Positions 15,588 to 24,264 of a DNA stretch of 64,000 nt are shown piece by piece. The notes below the pieces were generated by a model. It was not told where the DNA came from and made no database searches. It saw only the letters and a program-made list of their open reading frames with translations. Position 1 is the stretch's first letter. Every line of letters begins with the position of its first letter. The stretch is from contig CAYRIY010000002.1 of the NCBI GenBank assembly GCA_964424335.1, positions 1 through 64,000 of the forward strand, written 5' to 3'. The position numbers and the translations under genes were made by a program. The stretch comes from CAYRIY01 sp964424335. Its GTDB lineage: Bacteria; Bacillota; Limnochordia; DTU080; RSA5.

Positions 15588-16437
15588 GACGAGTGCAGAG
15601 ACCTGGTGGTGTCCGGGGTGTGGTGACTTCGGCGTGCTCGCCGCCCTGCAGCGTGCACTGGCCGAGCTCAACATCGAGCCGCACGACGTCGCGTTGATTG
15701 CAGGGATCGGCTGCTCCGGCAAGATCGGAAACTATGTCAACTCTTACAACCTGCACGTTACCCACGGGCGCGCTCTGCCTGCCGCCATGGGCGTCAAATT
15801 GGCAAACCGACATTTGACGGTCGTCGCGGCGGGTGGGGATGGAGACGGCTATGGGATCGGCATGGGTCATTTCGCCCACGCCATCCGACGCAACATCGAC
15901 GTCACTTATGTCGTGATGGACAACCAGGTGTACGGCCTTACCAAGGGGCAAACCTCTCCGACCTCGGACTATGGATTCAAGACCAAGGTGAGTTTGCCAA
16001 ATATCGAGGAACCGACGCGGCCGTGTCTCTCGGCGGTGTCGCTCGGCGCGACGTACGTCGCGCAGGGCTTTTCAAGCGACGTCAAGCAGTTGGTCGAGCT
16101 CATCAAGGGCGGGATCAAACACCCTGGATTTGCCCTCGTCAACGTGTTTAGCCCTTGCGTCACCTACAATGCCTTCAACACCTACGACTGGTTTCGAGAA
16201 AACCTCGTCAATTTGGATGACCTCGCCCCGGACGACCGCCATGATCCTCACGACCGGGACTCGGCGATCCAAATGCTCAGGGCAAAGGACGGTTGGGTGC
16301 GCGGCCTAATCTACCAAGATCTAAACTCGAGGCCATTTGAGGACCGCATCGCCGGCTTTGGAGCGAAATCGGTCGCTACCTCGGACCTCGATTTGGACGA
16401 GACCTTGTGGAACAACATGGTGCGAGAGCAACAGTAA
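15562..16437 (+). CDS. korB: 2-oxoacid:ferredoxin oxidoreductase, beta subunit
   Basis: This 291-residue subunit binds thiamine pyrophosphate and a [4Fe-4S] cluster. The N-terminal WWCPGCGDFG and a further cysteine in GIGCSGKIGNY supply cluster ligands, and the TPP motif is AAGGDGDGYGIGMGHF...VMDNQVYGLTKGQTSPT. An in-frame TTG at 15556 is only 4 nt from AAAGGAG, so I choose the ATG at 15562 (10 nt). The start lies inside the end of korA. No ferredoxin domain is present, so a separate ferredoxin must accept electrons. Confidence 0.93.
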   Translation: MAVSVKQYRTSAETWWCPGCGDFGVLAALQRALAELNIEPHDVALIAGIGCSGKIGNYVNSYNLHVTHGRALPAAMGVKLANRHLTVVAAGGDGDGYGIGMGHFAHAIRRNIDVTYVVMDNQVYGLTKGQTSPTSDYGFKTKVSLPNIEEPTRPCLSAVSLGATYVAQGFSSDVKQLVELIKGGIKHPGFALVNVFSPCVTYNAFNTYDWFRENLVNLDDLAPDDRHDPHDRDSAIQMLRAKDGWVRGLIYQDLNSRPFEDRIAGFGAKSVATSDLDLDETLWNNMVREQQ

Positions 16438-16452
16438 CACCGGTTGATAAAC

Positions 16453-16485
16453 GCGTCCGCCTCAAAGCCACGGGGCGGACGCTTT
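16453..16485 (+). terminator. Terminator of korAB
   Basis: A 9-bp stem GCGTCCGCC/GGCGGACGC (16453-16461 and 16474-16482) with a 12-nt loop is followed by TTTGG, 15 nt after the korB stop. Confidence 0.75.
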
Positions 16486-16732
16486 GGCCTCATTCACCAA
16501 AGATCGAGATCTTCTTGGCACGTCGGTAGGAAGCGCCGTCCTCGATCTCGAACTTTTACACCGCCACGCAAAAACTTGGAACGACCCTATGTGATGCCCG
16601 CCATCAATCGCAGTTCGACCCCTTACTCATGATTTTCGTCGGCATCGATCGCCTACCTGATCGACCCTCATGTCGGTCGAGCGGTCGAACTTGGCGAGCA
16701 GACACAAAGCACTCCAAAAAGGATGATCGCCC
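16486..16732. other. Intergenic region upstream of the secreted-protein gene
   Basis: I see no convincing gene here. TCGACC (16661-16666) and GGTCGA (16675-16680) form an inverted repeat with an 8-nt centre, and a third GGTCGA lies at 16683-16688, which could be an operator for the gene at 16733. No clear -35/-10 pair is visible. Confidence 0.3.
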
Positions 16733-17272
16733 ATGATGAAACGCGTATCCCTCTTACTCTTCGTCGCGCTCTTGACTTGGGGTGCCGCAGCGTCGGCCGG
16801 TGAGTACTACTATTACAATGACGATGAGCGGTACTGGGAGTACTGGGACGGGCAGCCGCCCTTCAAGGTGCTCATCCCGGCAAACGCTCGCAGTTACGTC
16901 GAGTCCGACTGGGGCGGACGAACCACGCTGACCGTAAACATGGGTGAGAAAGGGCCGCAGCTAGTCATCGGCACCTTGCCCACCACCGATGTCAATCAGG
17001 CATGGAACGCGCTCTCCGCCAAGTGGGCCGCGACCGCAAACACCGCACGCACCACGACGAACAACGAGATTCAAACGGACATGGGCCTAACTGCGGCCTT
17101 TAGGGTGCTCTCCGCCCAGTCCAATTCCGGACCGGACGCCATGGTGAGGATGGTCGCGTTCCGAAAGGGAAACGGCCTTGTCTACATGCTCTTCATTGGA
17201 AACGCATCGCAGTACGGCGGTGACTTCCAGCAGCACTGGCTCAAAGCGGTACACTCGTTTGTCTGGCGCTAA
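16733..17272 (+). CDS. Small secreted protein, unknown function
   Basis: This 179-residue protein begins with MMKRVSLLLFVALLTWG and ends its signal region at AASAGEYY, a good signal peptide with AxA-type cleavage near residue 22. The mature N-terminus is unusually rich in Tyr, Asp and Glu (EYYYYNDDERYWEYWDG), followed by a compact, beta-rich-looking domain (FKVLIPANARSYV, TTLTVNMG, MVRMVAFRKGNGLVYML). I do not recognise the family. AAAAAGGA precedes the double ATG. It sits alone after the korAB terminator and converges with putA, sharing 4 nt of 3' end. Confidence 0.75.
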   Translation: MMKRVSLLLFVALLTWGAAASAGEYYYYNDDERYWEYWDGQPPFKVLIPANARSYVESDWGGRTTLTVNMGEKGPQLVIGTLPTTDVNQAWNALSAKWAATANTARTTTNNEIQTDMGLTAAFRVLSAQSNSGPDAMVRMVAFRKGNGLVYMLFIGNASQYGGDFQQHWLKAVHSFVWR

Positions 17273-20200
17273 GCTTTGGTAGGCGGGGACACGGGACCGC
17301 CCGTGTCCTCCGACGCAAAGCCGCGTCGGAGCGTGTGCTCGGTGACCGTCCGCGCTTCGGTAAACTGGAGCAGGTAATCGGGACCTCCAGCCTTAAACCC
17401 GATGCCGGAAAGGCGCAGGCCGCCAAATGGCTGGCGCCCGACCAACGCGCCCGTCGTCTTTCGATTGACGTAAAGGTTGCCCACCCGAAAGCGTTCGCGG
17501 GCAAGTCTCACGTGTCCGGGGCTGCGGGAGTAGACCCCGCCGGTCAAGGCGAAGTCACTGTCCATGGCAAGCCGGATTCCCTCCTCAAACGTGCGGACGC
17601 GCATGCACGCCAACACGGGTCCAAAGATCTCTTCGCAAGCGATCACGGCGTCGTTTGGCACATCCCCAAAGATCGCGGGTGCGACGTAAAACCCGCCCGT
17701 GCTCCGCAGTTCATCATCGACTCGCCCAATGTAAAGCGCCGCGCCTTGCGTGGCGCCGTCTTCGATATAACCGTGGATCCGCTCCATGGCTTCCCGGGTG
17801 ATTACGGGCCCAAGGCGTGTCCTTGGATCCTCGGGCCGGCCGAGCGGAAAGCTCTTCGCGGCTTCGACGAGGCGGCTGACAAAGGCGTCGTAAATCGATT
17901 CGAGGACGATAACCCGCGAGCATGCGGAACACTTTTGCCCCGCGAACCCAAACGCCGAGGTGACCACTCCGGCGACCGCTTCGTCCAAATCGGCGTCTGC
18001 ATCGACGATGATGGCGTTCTTTCCTCCCATCTCCGCGATGACGCGCTTTACGTGGCGCTGTCCGGGCGCAATTCGACTGGCCCGCTCGAGGATCGCGAGA
18101 CCAACCTCGCGAGAGCCTGTGAATGCGATCAAGTGTACGTCCGGGTGTTCGACGAGCGCGTTTCCGACTCGGCTGCCCGAGCCTGGGAGGTAACTGAGCG
18201 CGCCGCTTGGCACCCCTGCCTCCCGAAGTATGCGAACCATGTGGTATGCGATGATCGGCGTCGGTTCGGCCGGCTTTACGACGACAGTGTTGCCCGTCGC
18301 AAGCGCAGCAGCGGTCATGCCCGTCAAGATGGCGAGAGGAAAGTTCCATGGCGCGATCACTGCCGTCACGCCGCGGGGTTCACGAATGTACACATTCACC
18401 TCGCCTTGGAATGCGGTGAGGCGGCGTGGGTCCATGACCTCGGCGCTTTGCAGCGCGTAATACCTTAGGAAATCAATCGCTTCGGCGACATCTCCGTCGG
18501 CCTCCCGCCACGGCTTTCCTCCTTCGAGCACCATCCACGACGCGAGTTCAAATCTGCGCTGGGCCATCATCTCTGCCGCCGTGAGTAGGATATCGGAGCG
18601 GCGGCTTACCGGGGTCCTGCTCCAACAGTCGAAAGCCTTCGCGGCTTCGGCAACTGCAAGCGCGGCGTGCTGTTCGTCTCCCATGGACGCAGTGCCGACC
18701 AACCGCTCGGGATTTGCCGGATCGATCGAGCGATAGCGCTCACTTGTTTCGATCTCTCGATCGCCTATGAGAAGCGGGACATGTTGGCCAATGCGGTTCG
18801 TGATCAAATGGTTGAGCGCACGTCTCATTTCCTCTCGGTTGCTCTCGAGCGAGAAGTCAAGGTGCGGATGATTGTAGAAGGCTGCTGTTCCAAGCGATGG
18901 GGCCGGCTGCCGCTTCGGCGGCTGGCCGTTCATGCGGCCGTTATCGCTGAACTCGGAAGGGGTGGCCGTGACCGGGGGCCGCAAGAGCGACTCGATCGAC
19001 TCGCCCTCCGCAAATCCTTTGCGAACGATCGACTCGTTCGACGTGTTTTCGAGAAGCCTTCGCACGAGGTAGGCCATCCCCGGAATCAGCGCTCCGTACG
19101 TCAAGTAGACACGGACCCGCTCTCCCATTGACGTGAGTGCGGCGGAAAGCGAAGAGGCCATGCCGTAAAGAAACTGAAATTCGATCGCATTTTTCGGCAT
19201 ACCGATGTAGCGGGAGTAGGCGAGTGCGTGCGCGATCGAGCGGACGTTGTGGCTTGCAATGGCAAGGTCGATCACGTCGTTGTGGTCGAGCAGGTAGCGA
19301 GTGATCCGCTCGAAGTTGGCATCGGTCTCGTCTTTGCGGGTGTAGACGGGCACCGCCCAGCCCTCGAGGCGAGCTCGGACGGTTTCGTAGTCCCAGTAGG
19401 CGCCCTTGACCAGCCTGACCGTGATTGGCGTGCCTCGAGACCGCGCCCATTCGACCAATTTGACGGCGTCGGCATAGGAATCCTTGAGGTACGCCTGCAG
19501 CACGATGCCGACGTGTCGCCATCCGGAAAACTCTTCACGCGAGGCCAAATCTCTAAAGGCTTGGTGGGTCAGTTCTTTCAATTGGTACTCTTCGACGTCG
19601 ATGTGAAGGTGCGCGCCTTGTGCTTTCGCGGACCGAACGATCGGTAGGAGGCGTTCAAACAGGTGTTCGATGCTGCTTTCGGGGTCGATCGGGTCAAAGT
19701 AGGGGTGTAGGGCCGTGGGCTTGACCGAAATGCTCACCTTTGGGATGGGACCATAGGGGGCGCGGTCGATCAAAGGCGTCTCGCTCCAGCCCTCGGCGCC
19801 TTCCGTCAATGCACCAAGTAGAGCGAGATACTGGTCGCGGTACTCGTCCGCCTCGCGGTAACTCAATGTGGCTTCGCCCAAAACGTCGACGGTGAACGTT
19901 TGCTGGGCACGGCGAAGGCTTTCGGCTCTTGTGACCAACTCGCTTGGCGATTCCGCTGCGATGAACGTTCGAGCGATCTGCCCCAGCGTTCGACGGAGCG
20001 TCGCGGCAACTGCCTTTTGCCCGAGCGGCCCAGAGCGCCCTAGCCCAAGGCCCACCTTCAAGAGCCCGGAAAACGGGTCCGGACGGCCGGCAAAATACTC
20101 GTCGAGGTGGCGGACGACGTCCGCGTCCGAGGTCAGCGTGGGTAAGACGTCGACGAACCGAAAGAGCTGCAATCGGGCCTCTTCATTACGAGTCGACCAG

Positions 20201-20328
20201 TTGAGGAGTTTGGAGGTCCAAGTCTCTCCACTAAAGAGCGCTTCTTTGTCCCGGGCCGCCTTTTCGAAGATCTCGCGGCCGATCGCTTGAGTATGGAGCT
20301 CGATCGTCTCCATGTCCATCGTTTTCAT
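17269..20328 (-). CDS. putA: Bifunctional proline dehydrogenase / P5C dehydrogenase (PutA type)
   Basis: This 1019-residue fusion oxidises proline to glutamate. Residues up to about 460 form the FAD-dependent proline dehydrogenase barrel (KVSISVKPTALHPYFDP, LAIASHNVRSIAHALAY, EFQFLYGMA, YLVRRLLENTSNESIV). From about residue 510 it is an aldehyde dehydrogenase with APWNFPLAILTGM, AEMGGKNAIIVDADADL, the catalytic cysteine in GQKCSACSR and CEEIFGPVL. There is no N-terminal ribbon-helix-helix DNA-binding domain, so it is a minimal catalytic PutA and should not autoregulate. I choose ATG at 20328, preceded by AAAGGGAAG, over the in-frame GTG at 20346. Gram-positives usually encode the two activities separately, so the fusion is notable here. 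Confidence 0.93.
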   Translation of the reverse strand: MKTMDMETIELHTQAIGREIFEKAARDKEALFSGETWTSKLLNWSTRNEEARLQLFRFVDVLPTLTSDADVVRHLDEYFAGRPDPFSGLLKVGLGLGRSGPLGQKAVAATLRRTLGQIARTFIAAESPSELVTRAESLRRAQQTFTVDVLGEATLSYREADEYRDQYLALLGALTEGAEGWSETPLIDRAPYGPIPKVSISVKPTALHPYFDPIDPESSIEHLFERLLPIVRSAKAQGAHLHIDVEEYQLKELTHQAFRDLASREEFSGWRHVGIVLQAYLKDSYADAVKLVEWARSRGTPITVRLVKGAYWDYETVRARLEGWAVPVYTRKDETDANFERITRYLLDHNDVIDLAIASHNVRSIAHALAYSRYIGMPKNAIEFQFLYGMASSLSAALTSMGERVRVYLTYGALIPGMAYLVRRLLENTSNESIVRKGFAEGESIESLLRPPVTATPSEFSDNGRMNGQPPKRQPAPSLGTAAFYNHPHLDFSLESNREEMRRALNHLITNRIGQHVPLLIGDREIETSERYRSIDPANPERLVGTASMGDEQHAALAVAEAAKAFDCWSRTPVSRRSDILLTAAEMMAQRRFELASWMVLEGGKPWREADGDVAEAIDFLRYYALQSAEVMDPRRLTAFQGEVNVYIREPRGVTAVIAPWNFPLAILTGMTAAALATGNTVVVKPAEPTPIIAYHMVRILREAGVPSGALSYLPGSGSRVGNALVEHPDVHLIAFTGSREVGLAILERASRIAPGQRHVKRVIAEMGGKNAIIVDADADLDEAVAGVVTSAFGFAGQKCSACSRVIVLESIYDAFVSRLVEAAKSFPLGRPEDPRTRLGPVITREAMERIHGYIEDGATQGAALYIGRVDDELRSTGGFYVAPAIFGDVPNDAVIACEEIFGPVLACMRVRTFEEGIRLAMDSDFALTGGVYSRSPGHVRLARERFRVGNLYVNRKTTGALVGRQPFGGLRLSGIGFKAGGPDYLLQFTEARTVTEHTLRRGFASEDTGGPVSPPTKA

Positions 20329-20546
20329 TCGGCGCTTCCCTTTCACGAATGACGGTGATGAATGTAGGGTTTACCCGCTCACCATCGATATGCGCAGCGA
20401 ACGCTCGGCGGGACATTCCCCGCGCCTCGATCACCGCGCGGGAAGGTGGGCGAAAGGGACGAAAAGAAGTCACTAACCTCACGACCTCTGGTGGATCCGA
20501 GACATTTCAAGGTGTACACCCTCAACACGTTTGGATGGTGACGTTG
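20329..20546. promoter_or_regulatory. Divergent region between putA and the ABC exporter, with a palindrome
   Basis: This 218-nt divergent region must hold promoters for both directions, but I find no clean -35/-10 pair. A perfect 10-bp palindrome GGTGTACACC lies at 20511-20520, 27 nt before the chosen start of the exporter ATPase gene, and is a candidate operator. Confidence 0.3.
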
Positions 20547-21467
20547 ATGCAAGGATCAGCGAGCGTTCCGGCGCTGCGAGTGCGTGACCTGGTGAAGCGA
20601 TACGGAGCGCTGACGGCGGTAAACGGCATCTCATTTGAGGTGCAGGCGGGGGAGATATTTGGTTTGCTCGGTCCAAACGGGGCCGGGAAGACCACGACCC
20701 TCGAGATCATCGAGGGACTGCGCAAGCCAGACAGCGGCGAGGTGATCGTGTGCGGAATCGACGCCGTGAAAAGCCCGCGCGCGGTAAGGGAGGTAATCGG
20801 AGTTCAGCTCCAGGATGCAGGCCTGTTTGAGCTCCTCACGGTGAGGGAGACGTTGGCGACATTTGCGGCGTTTCACCGCAAGGCGCGATCGGTCGATGAG
20901 TTGATCGACGCCCTCAACTTGCGCGAAAAGGCGAAAGCGCGGGTCGAGTCACTCTCCGGCGGGCAGCGCCAAAGGCTTTCCATCGCGCTGGCGCTGCTGG
21001 GCGACCCCAAAGTCGTGTTCTTGGACGAACCGACGACCGGACTCGACCCACAGGCGCGGCGAAATCTGTGGGAAGTGATCGCCGCGATTCGCGGCCAGGG
21101 AAAGACGGTCGTACTCACGACCCACTACATGGACGAGGCCGAGCAACTTTGCGATCGGGTGGCGATCGTCGACCATGGCGAGGTGATTGCGATCGACACG
21201 CCGGACGGGTTGATCAAAGAGCATGCCAGCGGCGTCCGCATCGTGATCGAAACCTCGAGGGACGCCTCGTGGCTCGGGGATTTGCCCAGCGTCCAACGGG
21301 TCGAAGCGAAAGACGACGGCGTCGTCTTGCACAGCGATTCGCCGCAGTCGACCTTGTCGGCGCTCTTTCAGACCGAAAGCGATCCGGGGTTCGCGTCGCT
21401 CAAGGTCGAATCTGGGACACTCGAAGACGTCTTCATAAACCTGACCGGCCGGAGACTGCGCGAGTAG
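20547..21467 (+). CDS. ABC-2 type exporter, ATP-binding protein
   Basis: This 306-residue ATPase has Walker A GLLGPNGAGKTTT, signature SLSGGQRQRLSIA, Walker B VVFLDEPTTGLDPQ and the H-loop LTTHYMDEAEQL. The EPTTGLDPQARR and TTHYMDEAE pattern places it with DrrA/CcmA-like exporters of drugs, lipids or polysaccharides. The C-terminal 90 residues form the accessory domain typical of this class and end with GTLEDVFINLTGR. The open frame extends to 20349, but homology begins near ATG 20547, preceded by GGATGGTG; ATG 20535 is an alternative. The permease follows after 28 nt. The substrate is unknown. Confidence 0.9.
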   Translation: MQGSASVPALRVRDLVKRYGALTAVNGISFEVQAGEIFGLLGPNGAGKTTTLEIIEGLRKPDSGEVIVCGIDAVKSPRAVREVIGVQLQDAGLFELLTVRETLATFAAFHRKARSVDELIDALNLREKAKARVESLSGGQRQRLSIALALLGDPKVVFLDEPTTGLDPQARRNLWEVIAAIRGQGKTVVLTTHYMDEAEQLCDRVAIVDHGEVIAIDTPDGLIKEHASGVRIVIETSRDASWLGDLPSVQRVEAKDDGVVLHSDSPQSTLSALFQTESDPGFASLKVESGTLEDVFINLTGRRLRE

Positions 21468-21495
21468 TTTTGGCAATCATTGGGAGGACTTCAAT

Positions 21496-22578
21496 TTGAA
21501 CGGATTTAGAGGTTTTCTCGCCGTCGTCTCCATGAGTTTTCGGACGTGGTGGCGCGACAAGGGTTCGGTATTTTGGGGAATCGTCTTTCCTCTCTTGCTT
21601 ATGGGACTGATCGGGCTCGTGTTTGGGTCGAGCTCAAACCTCACGTTTTCAGTGAGCGTCGCTGCCGTCCAGGAAGACCCGCTGACGACGGGAGCGCTCG
21701 AAGCGTTCAAGTCGATCGAGCCGTTCAACGTGATCGAAGAACCAATCGAAACCGGCCTGGAAAAACTGGAGGCCGGTGATCGCACCCTAGTCGTGGTGCT
21801 GCCTTCGTTGCAGGAGGCCGCGGCGGGCGGGGAAGTCGTCGTATACTTCAACGAGGCCAACAGCCAAGTGAGCCAGGCCGGGATCGCCATTGTCCGGCAG
21901 GTGGTCGATGAGATCAACAAGAGGCTGACCGGGCGGGAAGATGTCGTGACGTTGCGCTCGGAAGGGATTTCGGCCACGGAGTTTTCGATGTTCGACTTCC
22001 TTTTGCCGGGAATCATGGCGATGACATTGATGCAAACGGGGCTCATGGGCGTCACGTACGTGGTCGCGAACTACCGGGAGCGATTGGTCCTAAAGCGGGT
22101 CCTTTCAACGCCGTTTTCGCCGTTGGTTTTCCTGTCGGGGCTCGTTGCTCGCTTTACGGTCGTCAACCTGCTTCAGGTTGCGATCATATTCCTCGTCGCG
22201 ACGTTCGTCTTTGGCGCGCGCACCGCCGGAAGCTTGTGGGAGATCGGGATCCTTTGCCTCGTCGGTTCCGTCACCTTTCTCGCGATTGGTTTTGCCGTTT
22301 CGACCGTTTCGAAAACGGCCGAGTCTGCGAACACCTTGGGTAGTCTCATCAACTTCCCGATGCTGTTCCTTTCCGGCACGTTTTGGCCCAAGGACATGCT
22401 TCCCGAGGGGATCCGTCCCATCGTATCCGCTTTGCCGCTCACGCCGCTCGTCGACGCGATGCGGGGCGTCGGCGCCATGGGCGATTCGATCGTGCAGTAT
22501 CTACCTGGGATTTTGTACCTTGGGGCATGGGCGATCGCAGGTTTTGCACTGGCCGCCTGGAGGTTTCGGTGGGAGTGA
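21496..22578 (+). CDS. ABC-2 type exporter, permease protein
   Basis: This 360-residue permease has one N-terminal helix (GIVFPLLLMGLIGLVFG), a large extracytoplasmic domain of about 150 residues, then five helices including FLLPGIMAMTLMQTGLMGV and INFPMLFLSGTFWPKDMLP. This is the layout of YhgE/Pip- and DrrB-like ABC-2 permeases. The TTG start is preceded by GGGAGGA at good spacing. It ends 18 nt before the first scaffold gap, so any downstream operon gene is hidden. Confidence 0.9.
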   Translation: MNGFRGFLAVVSMSFRTWWRDKGSVFWGIVFPLLLMGLIGLVFGSSSNLTFSVSVAAVQEDPLTTGALEAFKSIEPFNVIEEPIETGLEKLEAGDRTLVVVLPSLQEAAAGGEVVVYFNEANSQVSQAGIAIVRQVVDEINKRLTGREDVVTLRSEGISATEFSMFDFLLPGIMAMTLMQTGLMGVTYVVANYRERLVLKRVLSTPFSPLVFLSGLVARFTVVNLLQVAIIFLVATFVFGARTAGSLWEIGILCLVGSVTFLAIGFAVSTVSKTAESANTLGSLINFPMLFLSGTFWPKDMLPEGIRPIVSALPLTPLVDAMRGVGAMGDSIVQYLPGILYLGAWAIAGFALAAWRFRWE

Positions 22579-22596
22579 CGCCTGCGACATGCAGGA

Positions 22597-22696
22597 NNNN
22601 NNNNNNNNNNNNNNNNNNNNNNNNNNNNNNNNNNNNNNNNNNNNNNNNNNNNNNNNNNNNNNNNNNNNNNNNNNNNNNNNNNNNNNNNNNNNNNNN
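22597..22696. other. Assembly gap (100 N)
   Basis: Exactly 100 Ns, the usual placeholder for a scaffold join of unknown size. Linkage between the ABC permease and fumC is therefore inferred by scaffolding only. Confidence 0.99.
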
Positions 22697-22754
22697 AACC
22701 AACAAACGAGAGGGGCGACGAATCCGGCCGGATAGGCGGATTGCCCTGATTGTG

Positions 22755-24149
22755 CTAGGCCTGTGGTTCCGTCATGCCGATCGGATCGAGGACCCGGTCG
22801 AGCTCCTCGGGGGAGAGCACTCCTTCTTCACGGGCCACCTCTCGCACGGTACGTCCGCTTTCGTAGGCTTTCTTTGCGATCTTTGCCGCCTGGTCGTAGC
22901 CGATCACCGTGGCGAGCGGCGTGCACATGGCAAGGCTGCCCTCGATGAAGCTCTCGCACCGCTCGCGATCGGCCACGATGTCATCCACGCACTTCTCCTT
23001 GAACACCCTGGCGGCGCTTGCAGTCAACGTGATCGACTCGATCAGGTTGTGGGCCATCATCGGCATCATGACGTTCAACTCGAAATTGCCCCACTGGCCG
23101 CCGATCGCGATTGCCGCGTCGTTCCCGGTGACGTGTGCCGCGACTTGGATCACGGCCTCCGGGATGACGGGGTTTACCTTGCCCGGCATGATCGACGAGC
23201 CGGGCTGCAGCTCCGGAATGGCGATCTCACCGAGTCCGCACCTGGGGCCGGATGCGAGCCAGCGAATGTCGTTTGCGATCTTCATCAGGCTCGTTACGAC
23301 CGTCTTGAGGGCTCCGCTCACGTAGACGAGTGCGTCCTTTGAGGCCTGGGCCTCAAAGTGGTTTTCCGCCTCTTTGAACGGCAGGCCGGTCCTCTCGGCG
23401 AGCTTGGCGATCGCCAGCTTGGCAAATTCGGGGTGGGTGTTGATGCCGGTCCCGACTGCAGTGCCGCCCAATGCGAGCTCGAACAAGTCCTTCGCAGACT
23501 CTTTGAGGCGGATTGCCCCGAGCTCGACTTGACGGGCGTACCCGGAAAACTCTTGCCCGAGGCGGATGGGCGTCGCATCCTGCAGGTGCGTCCGCCCGAT
23601 TTTGAGGACGTCGTGGAACTCCTCCGCCTTCTTAGAGAGCGAGGCGGCGAGGGCCTCGAGCGCGGGGATCGCATCTTGGTAGATCCCAAGTGCGGCGGCG
23701 ACATGGATCGCCGTTGGAATCGTGTCGTTGCTCGATTGACCTTTATTCACGTGATCGTTTGGGTGTACGGGCTTTTTCGAGCCGATTTCGCCGCCAAGGG
23801 CCTCGATGGCGAGGTTTGAGATGACCTCGTTCACGTTCATGTTCGTCGAGGTGCCCGAGCCGGTTTGAAAGACGTCGACCGGGAAATTCTCGATGCCGAT
23901 TTCTCCGTCTGCGATCCGAAGCGCGGCGTCGCTGATCGCGGCGGCGAGCTCTTGATCGAGGAGCCCCAGGTCGGCGTTGGCTTTGGCGGCGGCCCATTTG
24001 ACCAAAGCCAGCGCCCGCACAACCTCGACCGGCATGACCAAGCTGCTGACTTGGAAGTTTTCGACCGCCCGCTGCGTTTGGGCCCCGTAGTACGCCGACG
24101 CCGGCACCTTTACTTGGCCCATCGAATCTGACTCAATGCGGTACTCCAT
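22755..24149 (-). CDS. fumC: Fumarate hydratase, class II
   Basis: This 464-residue enzyme interconverts fumarate and malate. The superfamily signature GSSIMPGKVNPV is present, as are TGTNTHPEF-like GTGINTHPEFA, GRTHLQDATPIRLGQEF and the N-terminal ESDSMGQVKVPASAYYGAQTQRA. The stretch QWGNFELNVMMPMMAHNLIES resembles the actinobacterial/Thermus-type FumC; aspartase also has VNPVIPE, so aspartate ammonia-lyase is a less likely alternative. The ATG at 24149 has AAGGAGA 10 nt upstream; the frame extends 19 codons further without support. It lies downstream of gltB on the same strand. Confidence 0.9.
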   Translation of the reverse strand: MEYRIESDSMGQVKVPASAYYGAQTQRAVENFQVSSLVMPVEVVRALALVKWAAAKANADLGLLDQELAAAISDAALRIADGEIGIENFPVDVFQTGSGTSTNMNVNEVISNLAIEALGGEIGSKKPVHPNDHVNKGQSSNDTIPTAIHVAAALGIYQDAIPALEALAASLSKKAEEFHDVLKIGRTHLQDATPIRLGQEFSGYARQVELGAIRLKESAKDLFELALGGTAVGTGINTHPEFAKLAIAKLAERTGLPFKEAENHFEAQASKDALVYVSGALKTVVTSLMKIANDIRWLASGPRCGLGEIAIPELQPGSSIMPGKVNPVIPEAVIQVAAHVTGNDAAIAIGGQWGNFELNVMMPMMAHNLIESITLTASAARVFKEKCVDDIVADRERCESFIEGSLAMCTPLATVIGYDQAAKIAKKAYESGRTVREVAREEGVLSPEELDRVLDPIGMTEPQA

Positions 24150-24181
24150 GTGCCTTCGTCTCCTTAATCGTTGCGTCTTCG

Positions 24182-24226
24182 GGCGCTGTTCGTTTACGTG
24201 CTGCAAGGACGTATACGAACAGCGCC
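24182..24226 (-). terminator. Long inverted repeat between gltB and fumC
   Basis: GGCGCTGTTCGT (24182-24193) pairs with ACGAACAGCGCC (24215-24226); after one T/T mismatch, TACGT and ACGTA extend the stem to about 17 pairs around a 9-nt loop. On the plus strand it is followed by TTTT, on the minus strand by no T-run. It may end gltB transcription or protect an mRNA end ahead of fumC. Confidence 0.5.
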
Positions 24227-24264
24227 TTTTGCTTGGTGGCGTCTACGTCGACTTGGGCGATCGT

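Noticed and set aside
16444..16632. 62-codon frame after korB
   Set aside because: It runs through the korAB terminator and has an unlikely composition.
22383..23342. Frame running through the first N gap
   Set aside because: It depends on translating Ns and is the shadow of the permease and fumC.
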